A stretch of 12,894 nt of DNA from Asterionellopsis glacialis (GCA_014885115.2 WKLE02004533.1:1-12894), one strand, 5' to 3'; counted from the first letter of the stretch, positions 1-8,380 are shown. Numbers and translations are program-made. Notes: generated from the sequence alone by a model not told the origin.

Positions 1-738
1 AATATGTCTTTCCAGGGAGTGAAAATGTGAAGGCAGGACAGACTTTTGCTTCGATTGCCTTTAAAAGCCTTTCTGATGATCTGCATCTAGTTGTATGTGA
101 TAGTAACATACCTAGTTCCTCTAGGAGCTTGGATCCAAATATAATATTGTATGATTGTCAACCTTTCATCTTGTTGATATGACAATCCCATTCAATGGCC
201 TTGCGGTCATCAAATTTGGGCAATTTGAATATTGCACAGACCTTTTGATTGGTTGAAAAATTTCTGCCCTTCGTTTTCCAAAGTGTCTTGGGTGCAAGTT
301 TGCATTCAAGTTTTGCATTAAATTAATATTTACTATGGTGGATGAAGTGGCTGAATCCAATAGTACCTTAAGTGGTTTCGCTTTCTGCCTGTGTCCTTTA
401 TGTATTAGCATCAGTGCAACTGTCACCGAACAAGTGTGCCTGGTTTTAGGCTTTTTCCTCAGGCTATGCAGGTCTCTGAAGGTATTATAGGATAGATGGT
501 TAGTTGTAGAGTATTTATATAATTGGTTTTCTATGTTATGTGCTATGGGGGTATTATCTCGTTCCTCCTTGCTATTGATACTTAAAGTGTCAAAGTTGAA
601 GTTGTAGCATTTTTCGACATCAGTGTCATCATATTTCTTGTCATTAACTTTGCATTTACACTTGTTCTTACTAAACAAGTCCATAGTCAATAAGCCTCTG
701 ACTTGAACTGCAATGGTGTTTAATTCCTGCTTATTGTA
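1..738 (-). pseudogene. Pol N-terminus with aspartic protease domain (decayed, partial)
   Basis: The frame continues directly from gag after one TAG. It holds a Lys/Asn-rich linker and then the protease flap region. The active-site motif reads VLLDSATSST (Asp codon 355-357). The usual D-S/T-G is D-S-A here, so the conserved Gly is replaced. Near position 300 the coding signal changes frame and continues as LPKFDDRKAIEWD. After a TGA at 158-160 it gives IIFGSKLLEELGM (about 105-150), which matches the second conserved protease block (I-I-G-x-x-L-L-x-E-L-G). The enzyme would have cleaved the Gag-Pol polyprotein. The active-site change, one frameshift and the internal stop make it a pseudogene. 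It runs off the left edge before any RT. Confidence 0.72.
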
Positions 739-1562
739 CTAATTGTAGTGCTGGTGCTTGTACTTAGGCTGTTCCTGCTTATCACCATCTTTTTGGTGCT
801 TGTTGATGTACTTGTCCAGGGCACGGCATTTGCTGGTATCATGAGAAATGTTCTTATGAATCTTACAGTACTTACATTTGCCCTTATATACCTTCTGTTC
901 TTTAATGTCCTGGCCGTTAGTTGGATTGTTACCTTTGTCCTTGTGGGCTGGCTTGTCCTTAGTCGTAGGGCTTGACAGATCTCCTATGTTGTCAGTGACT
1001 TCCATACATTCCAGAAAATCCAGAAATGCTAGTAGGCCTTTGTCCTGAGGGTTGAATCCCTGGCCTGTCATCTCCTTGCTCCAGGTGGCAGGAATTCCAA
1101 ATTCAAGGATCTCAAGTAGTTCTTTGTTGGAAAGCTTAGAGTTTTCATTCACTCTGGGGAATTTCTCTAAGTATCCATTGAGCATGTGGAGAGCAGCTCG
1201 GTACTCTTTAGACCTGCTTCATAAGTGCCTTAAGTGGAAGAAAAGGCTTCTTAAGGTCATCACTGACCACATTGAAGTGTTCCCTTGTCTTGTTTTTGCA
1301 TTACACGTAGGCTTTCACCATGTATTAATGCACTGACCCAGTCATGATACACTGACGGTGAATCACCTGGTCCAGGTTGTTGAACCAGTCAAGTAGTTCC
1401 CTAGGGGACTTGTGGCTAAAGTGCAGGAACTCCATAGTGTACTTCTCTTTGGAGCTTTGGTTCCTGGGATTGGATAACAGGCTAACCTTGGTGTACTGCG
1501 CCTTAACTAGTTTCTGATTTTCTGTTGTCAGAATCTCATTGGTGGGGAGTAATAGCTTTCAT
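739..1562 (-). pseudogene. Gag-like capsid/nucleocapsid gene (decayed)
   Basis: Gag would form the particle that packages element RNA. The likely start is the ATG at 1560-1562. A four-base C run on the coding strand (1544-1547) appears to carry one extra base, after which the frame reads clearly. It includes FLHFSHKSPRELLDWFNNLD and, after TAA codons at 1325-1327 and 1301-1303, EHFNVVSDDLKKPFLPLKAL. A further stop at 1208-1210 coincides with a shift into the frame of LEILEFGIPATW, which resembles the C-terminal capsid region of diatom Gypsy Gags. The C-terminus holds a Cys/His cluster (CKYCKIHKNISHDTSKC) like a modified zinc knuckle, followed by a basic tail. The frame ends at TAG 739-741 and the open frame resumes at once as protease. 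Confidence 0.75.
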
Positions 1563-1622
1563 GTTTGAGTTGGTGAAATTAGAGATGATATCTGTTAATT
1601 ACTTACCACTTTTCGCCTGGAG

Positions 1623-1995
1623 TGTTAACACTATGCACTATGCTGATAACAATATTGAAAAGTAGTAGAAAAGAGAGTAGATTTGCTAGAGTGAATAAAT
1701 TATGAGCTAATTTTAACTAGTTCTAAAAAACACTCACCAATTCACTGTTTTGTCTTTGACACTTATTTTCAATACAGGATCCTAGAGCTCAGTTCTGATG
1801 GAGTTTGGTTTTATCATCTGAACCAAATTCCCCAAGGCAGCCAATGAGAGCCCGCCGGATCACCTGTTTGGTGTCATGACTGGAGTCTTACTGCCATGGA
1901 GTGATGCTGCATCACTACCTTCTGAGGTGATGCATCATGCCTGGAGTCGTGCTGCTGCAGAGCGTCACTGCATGTGCTTTGTTCATGACATAACA
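1623..1995 (-). repeat. Candidate 5' LTR of the minus-strand Gypsy-like element
   Basis: The segment lies 60 bp upstream of the gag ATG. On the plus strand it starts TGTTAACACT and ends CATGACATAACA, giving 5-bp inverted ends TGTTA...TAACA and the TG...CA termini usual for LTRs. Read on the minus strand it holds an ATTGG (inverted CCAAT) box near 1842 and an A-rich GATAAAACC about 30 bp further on, which is a plausible core promoter. The matching 3' LTR is outside the window. No convincing tRNA primer-binding site follows the CA end; the nearest TGG lies about 17 nt downstream. The boundaries are therefore inferred. Confidence 0.35.
1875..1973. repeat. Imperfect 38-bp direct repeat (period 61) with embedded palindromes
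   Basis: The stretches 1875-1912 and 1936-1973 align without gaps and share CATG-CTGGAGTC-T-CTGC and a terminal CTGCAT. The first copy runs into GTGATGCTGCATCAC (1901-1915), a 7-bp stem with a one-base centre. The spacer holds TGATGCATCA (1928-1937), a perfect 10-bp palindrome. The block lies inside the candidate LTR upstream of its CCAAT-like box, where enhancer repeats are common. The role is inferred; the repeat structure is seen directly. Confidence 0.6.
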
Positions 1996-2375
1996 CGTTT
2001 TTGTATGCGGTGTATTGTCACACGTATCTTGTCTGTGACGTGAATACATCATGGTACGTCCGTACTATGGTTGATTAATGTCATTGTATGCAAGTCATAC
2101 TACCTCTTTCAAGACTCGCCAACTGCACCACCATGTGCATTGTTCATTTTCATTCACAATGGTAATGTATCCCACCCTGGGTCTAAAGTACCCCCTTTCT
2201 TTATCTTACACAGCAACCCACTTGCCCATTTTATAGTTTGCATCCAAACTTATTATGATTGCACTAAGTGCCAACATCTTTTTTATCATAATATGTTTCC
2301 TCCATAAGAAATAGGTTTGAAGAATATCTTCAACCATATGGGCACTTAGGAAATGAGCATTGTACCGCTCTCTAT
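1996..2375. other. Non-coding spacer, no supported gene
   Basis: I see no credible gene here. One 78-codon plus-strand frame has unremarkable composition and no recognisable motif. The segment contains a TGACGTGA site (2036-2043) and a cluster of inverted repeats at 2251-2349, listed separately. It separates the candidate LTR from the 3' end of the next minus-strand gene. Confidence 0.6.
2251..2349. repeat. Nested inverted repeats (hairpin cluster)
   Basis: Four interlocking inverted repeats occur in 99 bp. TATTATGAT (2251-2259) pairs with ATCATAATA (2285-2293). GCACTAAGTGC (2261-2271) is a self-palindrome. CTAAGTGCC (2264-2272) pairs perfectly with GGCACTTAG (2341-2349). GGTTTGAAGA pairs with TCTTCAACC (2314-2335) around a 3-nt loop with one unpaired base. 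The cluster lies just 3' of the stop of the minus-strand gene, where a terminator or a transposon end would sit. It could also be chance structure in AT-rich DNA. Confidence 0.5.
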
Positions 2376-3955
2376 CTAACATTTTAGAAACTTAGGGAGG
2401 TCTGTTGTTAGTTGTTGTTGTACAGTAGTAGTAACAATTGCTGGGGGTGCTTGTTCTTCTTCTGTTGGAGGTGGTGGTCCTTGTACTGCCACCCCAGTGA
2501 CTGCTGACTTATCATGCACCCTGACTTAATTTCTAACTTCCTCCATAGCTGTTTCTCTCTTATCTATTTTATTTTTAATACTATCTGTCCATCATTTTAT
2601 AATTGTCATCTTTACCTTGTCTTTACCAGCCAGCTTTGTTTTCATAGAATTTATTTTGTCATTTGGCATTGAGCCATAAAGTTGTATCAACTGACAGCCT
2701 ATATGTATACCACAATCAATTAACATTTGAAGCCTTTTGTGTCCCAATGAGAAAGAAACATTTACCTCTTTTTTTTTTTTTTTTTTTTTAAGCATTGGCT
2801 CAAATTCAAAGTCATCTGCAGCACTACTTTCTACAGAAGATGACCTAGAGATTAGTTTGAAATGTACTCTCTGCCTTTCTGCAGCCCATTTCTTTTCATC
2901 TCTTACATGTTGTTGTTGTTCTTGATTGTTGTTTACAATTTGTTCCACCATTGCTATATCTATCCTTGGTTGTGTTGTTGAATTTTGATTGATTGTTAGG
3001 TTCATCTTGAAAGCCAACAAAAATTCAATTACATCTGAAATGTTTTTTTTGCAATTCACTCTTTTAACACTTTTACCAATCTATTCACTGGTTGATCATG
3101 ATTTTCAATGACATGATAGAAAAGATTTTCGTCTACTGCACATCTTTGCCACATGTAGACCCAAAATTTTGCTCTGACTCCACCAGTTTTATCTAAATCC
3201 ATTGACTTTAAATTCGTGGTGCAAAATCGTTTGTTACATTTTGAACATGGATACCTTACAGTATCAAGGTAAGCATGTCCAACATTGTAAAACAAACAAA
3301 AGGAAAGTCAACCCACCAGTAATTTCTTTCATTCACAAATCCGTTTGTACCACAGTTTGGCCATGCAGGTGCATTACCATCTATTAATTGATGGAGTATC
3401 CAAACTAGACTTTTTTTGACATGAAAGTTGGAAGCTCTGTATTTTTTTGGGTCCAGCTCTGACCTTTATCAAAAAAACATTCGCCCAGTCCTTGTAAAAC
3501 TTGTTACATACCCCTGCATCTATCTTCCTTCTGTATTGTTTTATGTGCTCCATCTGTTCTTTGCTACATTTTGGTGGTGGCCGTGTTGGTGGTAAAGTAG
3601 CAGGAGAAACATGTTCCTGTATAATTGGAGGTTGTGTTGTTGGCTGTTGAATTTGTTCCTCAACAATATCATCCTCAACAAGGTTTGCATTATTGGCATT
3701 GGCATTTTCATTATCATCAACATCATCTTGTAGTTCTTCATCTTGGTCAGGAAGGAGGTCCCTGAAGAAGTTGATGACGGATCTTAGTGATTCTAGACCT
3801 GGGGGAAGTGTGTCTTTTCTGTGTGCCTCTTCAGTGGCATACCTGTCATATTCAGAAATAAAATACATACTATCATCTTCTCTTGACCAATGAGTAAAGG
3901 ATAACAATGGTGGAAGGGGTGGTGGTGGCATCTGTGATGCATGTTCTTGTGCCAT
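2376..3955 (-). pseudogene. Unassigned low-complexity protein with CxxC motif, broken by frameshifts
   Basis: I do not recognise the family. The likely start is the ATG at 3953-3955. Reading in order: a Pro-rich N-terminus, a segment with EYDRYATEEAHRKDTLPPG and VINFFRDLLPDQDEE, an Asp/Asn-rich acidic stretch, a Gln/Thr/Pro-rich stretch, and a basic segment FYKDWANVFLIKVRAGPKKI. Near 3411-3417 (seven A on the coding strand) the signal shifts frame to LIDGNAPAWPNCGTNGF. Near 3285 it returns to the first frame for VRYPCSKCNKRFC, a possible zinc-binding site. Near 3063 it shifts again for a C-terminal region with K7, then crosses TGA (2592-2594) and TAA (about 2526) to end at TAG 2376-2378 after GPPPPTEEEQAPP. 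The residue pattern stays coherent across all breaks, which supports one ancestral gene of about 525 codons. An accessory gene of a DNA transposon is possible but not shown. Confidence 0.6.
2769..2789. repeat. T21 homopolymer (A21 in the minus coding strand)
   Basis: Twenty-one consecutive T are visible. On the minus strand this reads in frame as exactly seven Lys codons between EPML and EVNVSF. If this were a retrotransposon poly(A) tail, the flanking reading frame would not be expected to continue through it as it does. Confidence 0.97.
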
Positions 3956-4245
3956 TGGTGCTTTTGTGCATCTTGTGTGCGTAAAATTAGTGAGAAGTTT
4001 GGTTTTCTTGCTTATCTTGTGTTTTAGCTGCTTTTCAAAGGTTTTCGCAATCACTAAGTAATACACATACAACTACCATAAAACCAATATGATCCAAAAA
4101 TAAAATTGCAGTTATACTGAATTGTACAGTGTTGTGCAACACTCATCCTGGGGAGGTTGGTTGTCATGAAGTCCTAATGCCTGTCTTTCCCTTTGGTAGA
4201 GTACCTGAGAGACTTTTCTGATGGTCTTTTGTGTATGCTACCCAA
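3956..4245. other. Upstream region of the minus-strand gene, no supported gene
   Basis: The minus frame stays open above the chosen ATG to about 4072, with a basic composition (KQLKHKISKKTK) but no ATG at its head, so it may be leader or an earlier exon. A small hairpin AGTGTTG-TG-CAACACT sits at 4128-4143. I see no promoter motif I can defend. Confidence 0.45.
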
Positions 4246-4417
4246 AGCTAAATAAATTTTTACTTCAAGTAATGAATGACCCATAACTAAAGCTAAAAAC
4301 AATTTCTTTGAGTACTGAATGACCCATAACTCAAGCTAAACAATTTTTCTTCAAGTAATGAATAACCCATAAAAAAGCTAAAAGAAATACTTTGAGTAAT
4401 GAATGACCCATAACCCA
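4246..4417. repeat. Four-copy tandem repeat, ~43-bp unit
   Basis: Units start at 4246, 4291, 4334 and 4376 (45, 43, 42 and about 42 bp). Each begins with AGCTAAA, passes through a T-rich stretch, and ends with a copy of AGTAATGAATGACCCATAA. The ATGACCCATAA core is nearly unchanged while the T-rich part varies in length. It is a minisatellite. No coding frame follows the period. Confidence 0.92.
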
Positions 4418-4697
4418 CCGCAAAATGAAACCTGCCTGTTTAATGCTATTCTGCTGGGATTTGAATCTGGTGACTGTTTTGGCCATTATGATTCCAATTG
4501 CTCTCCTGATAATGGTCAGATGTGCTGACATCAGTCCATGTCTGGCCGGTCTGTTTCCTTGGCAGTTGAGCTTTCCCCAGGAAGTGCATTCTCTGCTATA
4601 TGTGCACAAGTGCATTACCATCTGTTTTCCCCTTGTGCTACTGGTAAGGGCTATCTCCTTGCACATGTTGATCTTTGACTAGAGCAAAGCTTCCTCA
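4418..4697. other. Unassigned segment, no supported gene
   Basis: Both strands have moderately long open frames (85 codons plus, 111 minus). The plus frame is strongly hydrophobic in the way antisense frames often are, and the minus frame has no recognised domain. One minus-strand frame contains WPKQSPDSNP (4456-4485), which resembles the Tc1/mariner motif WPxxSPDxNP. It lies next to stops and without the other catalytic blocks, so I do not call a transposase. Confidence 0.4.
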
Positions 4698-4888
4698 CAA
4701 TTTTGTTGATTCTTGTTTCAGTTGATTGTTGCAATGGCATTGGAAATAGAGACCTATAAATGATGGAAATTGCGTTTACTGGCTCCTATTTCCATCTCCC
4801 CCTTAGCAAAAAAAAAACCCGAAATGCATCTCCCTGCAAGATATTCATTACCACTCCTGCGGAATGGTAACAAGAATCAACAAAATTG
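4698..4888. mobile_element. MITE-like element with perfect 20-bp terminal inverted repeats
   Basis: CAATTTTGTTGATTCTTGTT at 4698-4717 is the exact reverse complement of 4869-4888. The 151 bp between them is non-coding. It holds a second inverted pair, TGGAAATAG (4741-4749) with CTATTTCCA (4786-4794). The length (191 bp), long perfect termini and lack of coding fit a miniature inverted-repeat element or a simple long hairpin. A target-site duplication is not clear. TTGATCTTTGA occurs outside on the left (4668-4678) and again overlapping the right end (4886-4896), but it belongs to the adjoining array motif and does not abut both ends. Confidence 0.55.
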
Positions 4889-5010
4889 ATCTTTGATTGA
4901 CTATGTTAATCAATCTTTGATTGTTTCATCGATCTTTCTTTTATTGTCTTATTGATCCATCTTTGATCACACATTTGATTCGTCTTTGATCATACATCTG
5001 ATCCATCAAA
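4886..5010. repeat. Degenerate TCTTTGAT tandem array
   Basis: The motif TCTTTGAT or close variants recurs at roughly 23-28-bp spacing (near 4891, 4914, 4936, 4959 and 4982), often followed by a second TTGAT or CTGAT. The two right-hand units, TCTTTGATCACACATTTGAT and TCTTTGATCATACATCTGAT, are the most alike. This is a degenerate satellite-like stretch lying exactly where the base skew of the two strands reverses. Confidence 0.65.
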
Positions 5011-5025
5011 ATCATCACATGACAC

Positions 5026-5703
5026 ATATTAATACAAACATCCTCCATTTATCCACTATATTATCGTTACAACAAACTACATTCCATGGAATCAAACTAC
5101 AATACATTATCCACAACCTTCATCCTTATACACAATATGTCCACTCCCCATACACCCTTCATTGCTACTCCCTATAGTTTACAACCAACCATGACTCCAA
5201 TCAATTTCAAAATCCCGCCAAAAAATTTAACCCCAATTTATTGATCATTCTATCTACCCAAAGTATTGGAATCAACACATCAAAAACCCATAACCTGGCA
5301 TTGCAAATTCTACTCAACAAATCCTACACAAATTTCCTTCATCTGACAAGTAACCAGCCTGTACAATGCCTACCAAAACCTTAGGATACACACAATGCTA
5401 CACTATCTACATATTTCATATCAACCACTACTTTGATATTACATAAACACCCTCCAATTACGCATAGTCAGATATCTACATCTAACCATAAACCATCTTA
5501 ATGACATTCCTGGGACCCAACACACCATTCACTATTATATCAAAATGACGCCACCCATTGAAAACCTGTCTATCCTACAACAAACAATACTATCAACGGC
5601 ACCCCAGTTGCTTCGTCCAATCCAAAAGCAAACCTTCTACCTCACCACCATTCAATTATACACACTTTTATACTGTACTGACAATGCCTTACAAAAAAAC
5701 TAA
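5026..5703 (+). pseudogene. Unassigned decayed gene, three in-frame TGA codons
   Basis: I do not recognise the product. One plus-strand frame runs about 226 codons from after the TGA at 5020-5022 to the TAA at 5701-5703. It is broken only by TGA at 5242-5244, 5344-5346 and 5434-5436. TAA is frequent in this AT-rich, G-poor DNA in the other frames but absent from this one until its end, which suggests former coding. The first good ATG is 5137-5139. Segments such as KPITWHCKFYSTNPTQISFI, VTSLYNAYQNLRIHTML and LQLRIVRYLHLTINHLNDIP look protein-like. The last 52 codons, from the ATG at 5545, are uninterrupted. Each TGA is one G-to-A change from TGG, and aromatic residues would suit those positions. 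The next plus-strand gene begins 150 bp downstream, so the two may be one unit. Confidence 0.42.
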
Positions 5704-5852
5704 AACAACACCACAAAAATACCAATCAACTCCTCTCACAGTTTAGATGTCTGTACCATCTACAATCTTTGACAATTGTCACCAGCAACACCACTCAGTC
5801 CCCCAACTTGCTCACAACATACTACAACAACTACCTCCTTAAACCTATTATA

Positions 5853-8380
5853 ATGTCATTCAAAAACTTACCTTACAACTACCAAGTCAAAGCAGATGAA
5901 ACCTTCAGTAAATTCAGGAAAAAACCTACCTTTCCCGATGGACTTAGTCCTCTTGAGATCTGGAGTAATCCAGCTCATAATAAATTGGCATGTATAAACC
6001 TCCTTTTGAGCCCCTGCATAGTTGGCACTGCATTTTTTTATGCTGTCCAGATCTCCATCCTAAATGATCTTGAACTCACCAACTATGATGACAACGGAAA
6101 CCCAACCACTAGTATCACTGGCAGTCTCTTGGACAGCATCTTGCCTCCAACACCAAAAAGTGTAAAACTCAATGATGTTATTAGCAATTACATCTACCAT
6201 ACAATGCTCCACACTGGATCAACCTCATCAAATTAGCCAACCACATCTGCAAATTTAGATGACGAAGCTCTCCCTCACCTCAACCACTTTGACGAAACAC
6301 CTGATGTCAAAAACTTTTTACAAGGCACCAATCGTTTAACCCTCTACCCAAAGGCAATTCCTTTAGCTGCTCATCACCCAGTAACATCAGGTCCTATTAC
6401 AACAGAGGAAATATTTAAAAATGTTTCTGATCACCATCCCACCACATGCGAAGCAGTTGCAGCCTGGGACACCATCCACAACAATACCAATAATAATCCC
6501 CTACAAAAATCCTTCCTAGATAATATTACCACCAATAACAAAAAACCATCCGTCACCTCCAATATTCCAATTTCTTACTCCCCCATGACTACTGATCTCA
6601 TACTCCAACTTCCAACTCAACAAGAATATATTTCATGCCAAGGCACAAATCGCAATAGCACACTATAATACACAAAACCCAGAAAAATACTTGCAAAACA
6701 ATCCAAAAGCAGTCACCCCTATCCAATCTAACACCCCACCCAACACTACTTCTTCACAAACCTCCTTACAATCTCAATCCTCAGAAGTAAAGATTGTTTC
6801 AAAAACTGACTGCAAATCTGCAGTTACAACCCAACATATCAAACAATGACTCTCACTTTTTGGTTGCTACCTCATTACTAATCAACACCAACAAAAACTT
6901 ATTCACCCACCAACACTTAACAACTAGTTTCTGGACACCCTATCAATGTCTATAGCCAGAGTCAAAATCAATAACCACATTGATTCCCTTTAGGAACAAC
7001 AAAAAGAAGGTTGCAACTACCTAGAAAAACTTACTTGCATTCAAGACCTTGCCCATGCAGATATATCTGCCTTGAAAAACTTCTATTGGATCAACAAAGA
7101 CATTGTTCTATCCAAAAATACGTTGCAGTACAAACTCAGCATCTTCATTTTCCTTCCCAACCAATCCATTATCAACCTCTCCAATGATTTGGAGGCCAAT
7201 CAGGACAAACTTCTCAACACTGACAACCCAAATTGCCGCCATTGCACCAAAAAAATGAATCTTTCCACTGGTAGATTGTCAACTACCAATGATGTTCTAT
7301 CCACTATAGCCAACATCGACATCATCTTGACCTTTTACTTTGACCATTCAAATGATATTACTATTCCTTTGATAACCAAACATATTCGTGTTTTTGCAGA
7401 TATCATTAGTTCCTGCAGTTTTGACACCTGGTTTTCTTCTACCATCAAAACCTACCCCTACATACCAGTTGTGCTTCTCACAACAAGTCTCCAAAGCATT
7501 CTATCATCACATGTTGACGTAGCATACAACCCATCATACTTATGCCTCATCCAACAAAATCAACAACTTGATTATGATACCATAAAAAAAACCTCACTCC
7601 TTGCATACAGCAAAGCCATACACAATCTATGCATTTGCATAGCCCAATCATCCCCGGGTATCTTTGCCACAAAATCAGCACCTGTTGATGTAGCTATCTG
7701 CCTTGGAATGCACGTCCCCAAAAATAAACATTATAACAAACGCCTAAAGATAGGCGACTGATCTGCCACCAACAATACCCAAGACTCTTCATCTTCCTCC
7801 TCCAATGGCAATGGCACATCCAACAAAAGCACTTAAGGCTATATTGTCAACAACTCAGGAGCTTGCCTCTCTTTACCTTTCTGTCAAGAGCCAAAAAAAC
7901 ACTGTCCTTTCTTTGCTTTAGAAGGAAAATCTTTTACTGGAGGATTCAATGCAACATGCTCCATATCCCTTACCAAGAAATGGACACCACCATGAAAGCC
8001 AATATAACCAAATACATTGAGACTACTCCTGGCCTCTCCCTTGCCTCAGTTTGCACCAACGACAAACAAAACACGTCTACACAATCAGATGTCTCAAGAA
8101 GCACTACTTCTCACAACCAACAAACCAATCACAACAAAAATCCAAATTACACAAAAGAACCACCTCATCTAACACATCTTCCGCAACATCCAATTCTAAT
8201 AATACAACCACATCATCCAACACACAAGTCGCATGAAGCAGCAGACTGCTGGACAACTCATCATGGATACCTTTTGATCCTCATGTAAAATAAATGCAGA
8301 AATCTTTTACAATAACCCTCATGTAACCTTGATCACTTCTCAAAGTACTGCTCAGAAACTCTTTTCTGGAGCTGAAAATT
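5853..8380 (+). pseudogene. Gag-like retroelement gene with decayed C-terminal Cys cluster
   Basis: The likely start is ATG 5853, giving MSFKNLPYNYQVKADETF. The frame reads through TAG 6234-6236 to about 6620 (KNFLQGTNRLTLYPKAIPL, EAVAAWDTIHNN). It then shifts by one base to AQIAIAHYNTQNPEKYLQNN and continues through TGA 6847, TAG 6925 and TAG 6991 into a long open stretch (about 6994-7758) with CRHC and SFDTWFSSTIKTYPYIPVVL. After TGA 7759 and TAA 7834 comes a Ser-rich linker, then GYIVNNSGACLSLPFC and HCPFFALEGKSFTGGFNATC. The spacing there recalls a CCCH finger in which one Cys is Phe and the His is Leu. Past TGA 7993 the signal hops frames through a Ser/Thr/Asn-rich tail to LFSGAENS near 8380. 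An all-helical N-terminal part followed by a Cys cluster suggests Gag, but no protease or RT follows. Family unknown. Confidence 0.55.

Larger units (their letters stand above)
1..1995 (-). mobile_element. Decayed Ty3/Gypsy-like LTR retrotransposon, 5' part
   Basis: The minus strand reads, in order, a candidate 5' LTR, a short leader, a Gag-like frame with a Cys/His cluster and a retroviral-type aspartic protease. This is the normal order of an LTR retrotransposon 5' half. The reverse transcriptase, RNase H, integrase and 3' LTR would lie beyond the left edge. At least three frameshifts and several stops show that the copy is inactive. Assignment to Ty3/Gypsy rather than another LTR class rests on the resemblance of the Gag to diatom Gypsy-type Gags and on Gag and protease sharing one frame. 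No integrase or RT is visible to confirm it. Confidence 0.7.

Noticed and set aside
748..1336. Plus-strand open frames with hydrophobic, membrane-like translations
   Set aside because: They are antisense to the gag remnant, whose Cys/His cluster and capsid-like segment give a better explanation. Hydrophobic antisense frames are common opposite hydrophilic coding sequence.
1601..1606. Consensus-like 5' splice site GTAAGT on the minus strand before gag
   Set aside because: The nearest AG acceptor would make an intron of about 15 nt, too short, and no upstream exon is evident.
2071..2307. 78-codon plus-strand frame
   Set aside because: No motif and no partner sequence, and its 3' part overlaps the inverted-repeat cluster.
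2737..2925. Plus-strand frame with a Phe run
   Set aside because: It is the translation of the T21 tract, and the minus strand carries the coherent gene.
4456..4485. WPKQSPDSNP in a minus-strand frame, like the Tc1/mariner transposase motif
   Set aside because: The frame has stops on its upstream side, the expected upstream D and DN..H blocks are absent, and no inverted terminal repeats pair around it. A ten-residue match alone may be chance.
3366..4622. Shared 14-mer GTGCATTACCATCT near 3370 and 4609
   Set aside because: A single shared 14-mer is plausible by chance in a window of this size, and the similarity does not extend on either side.
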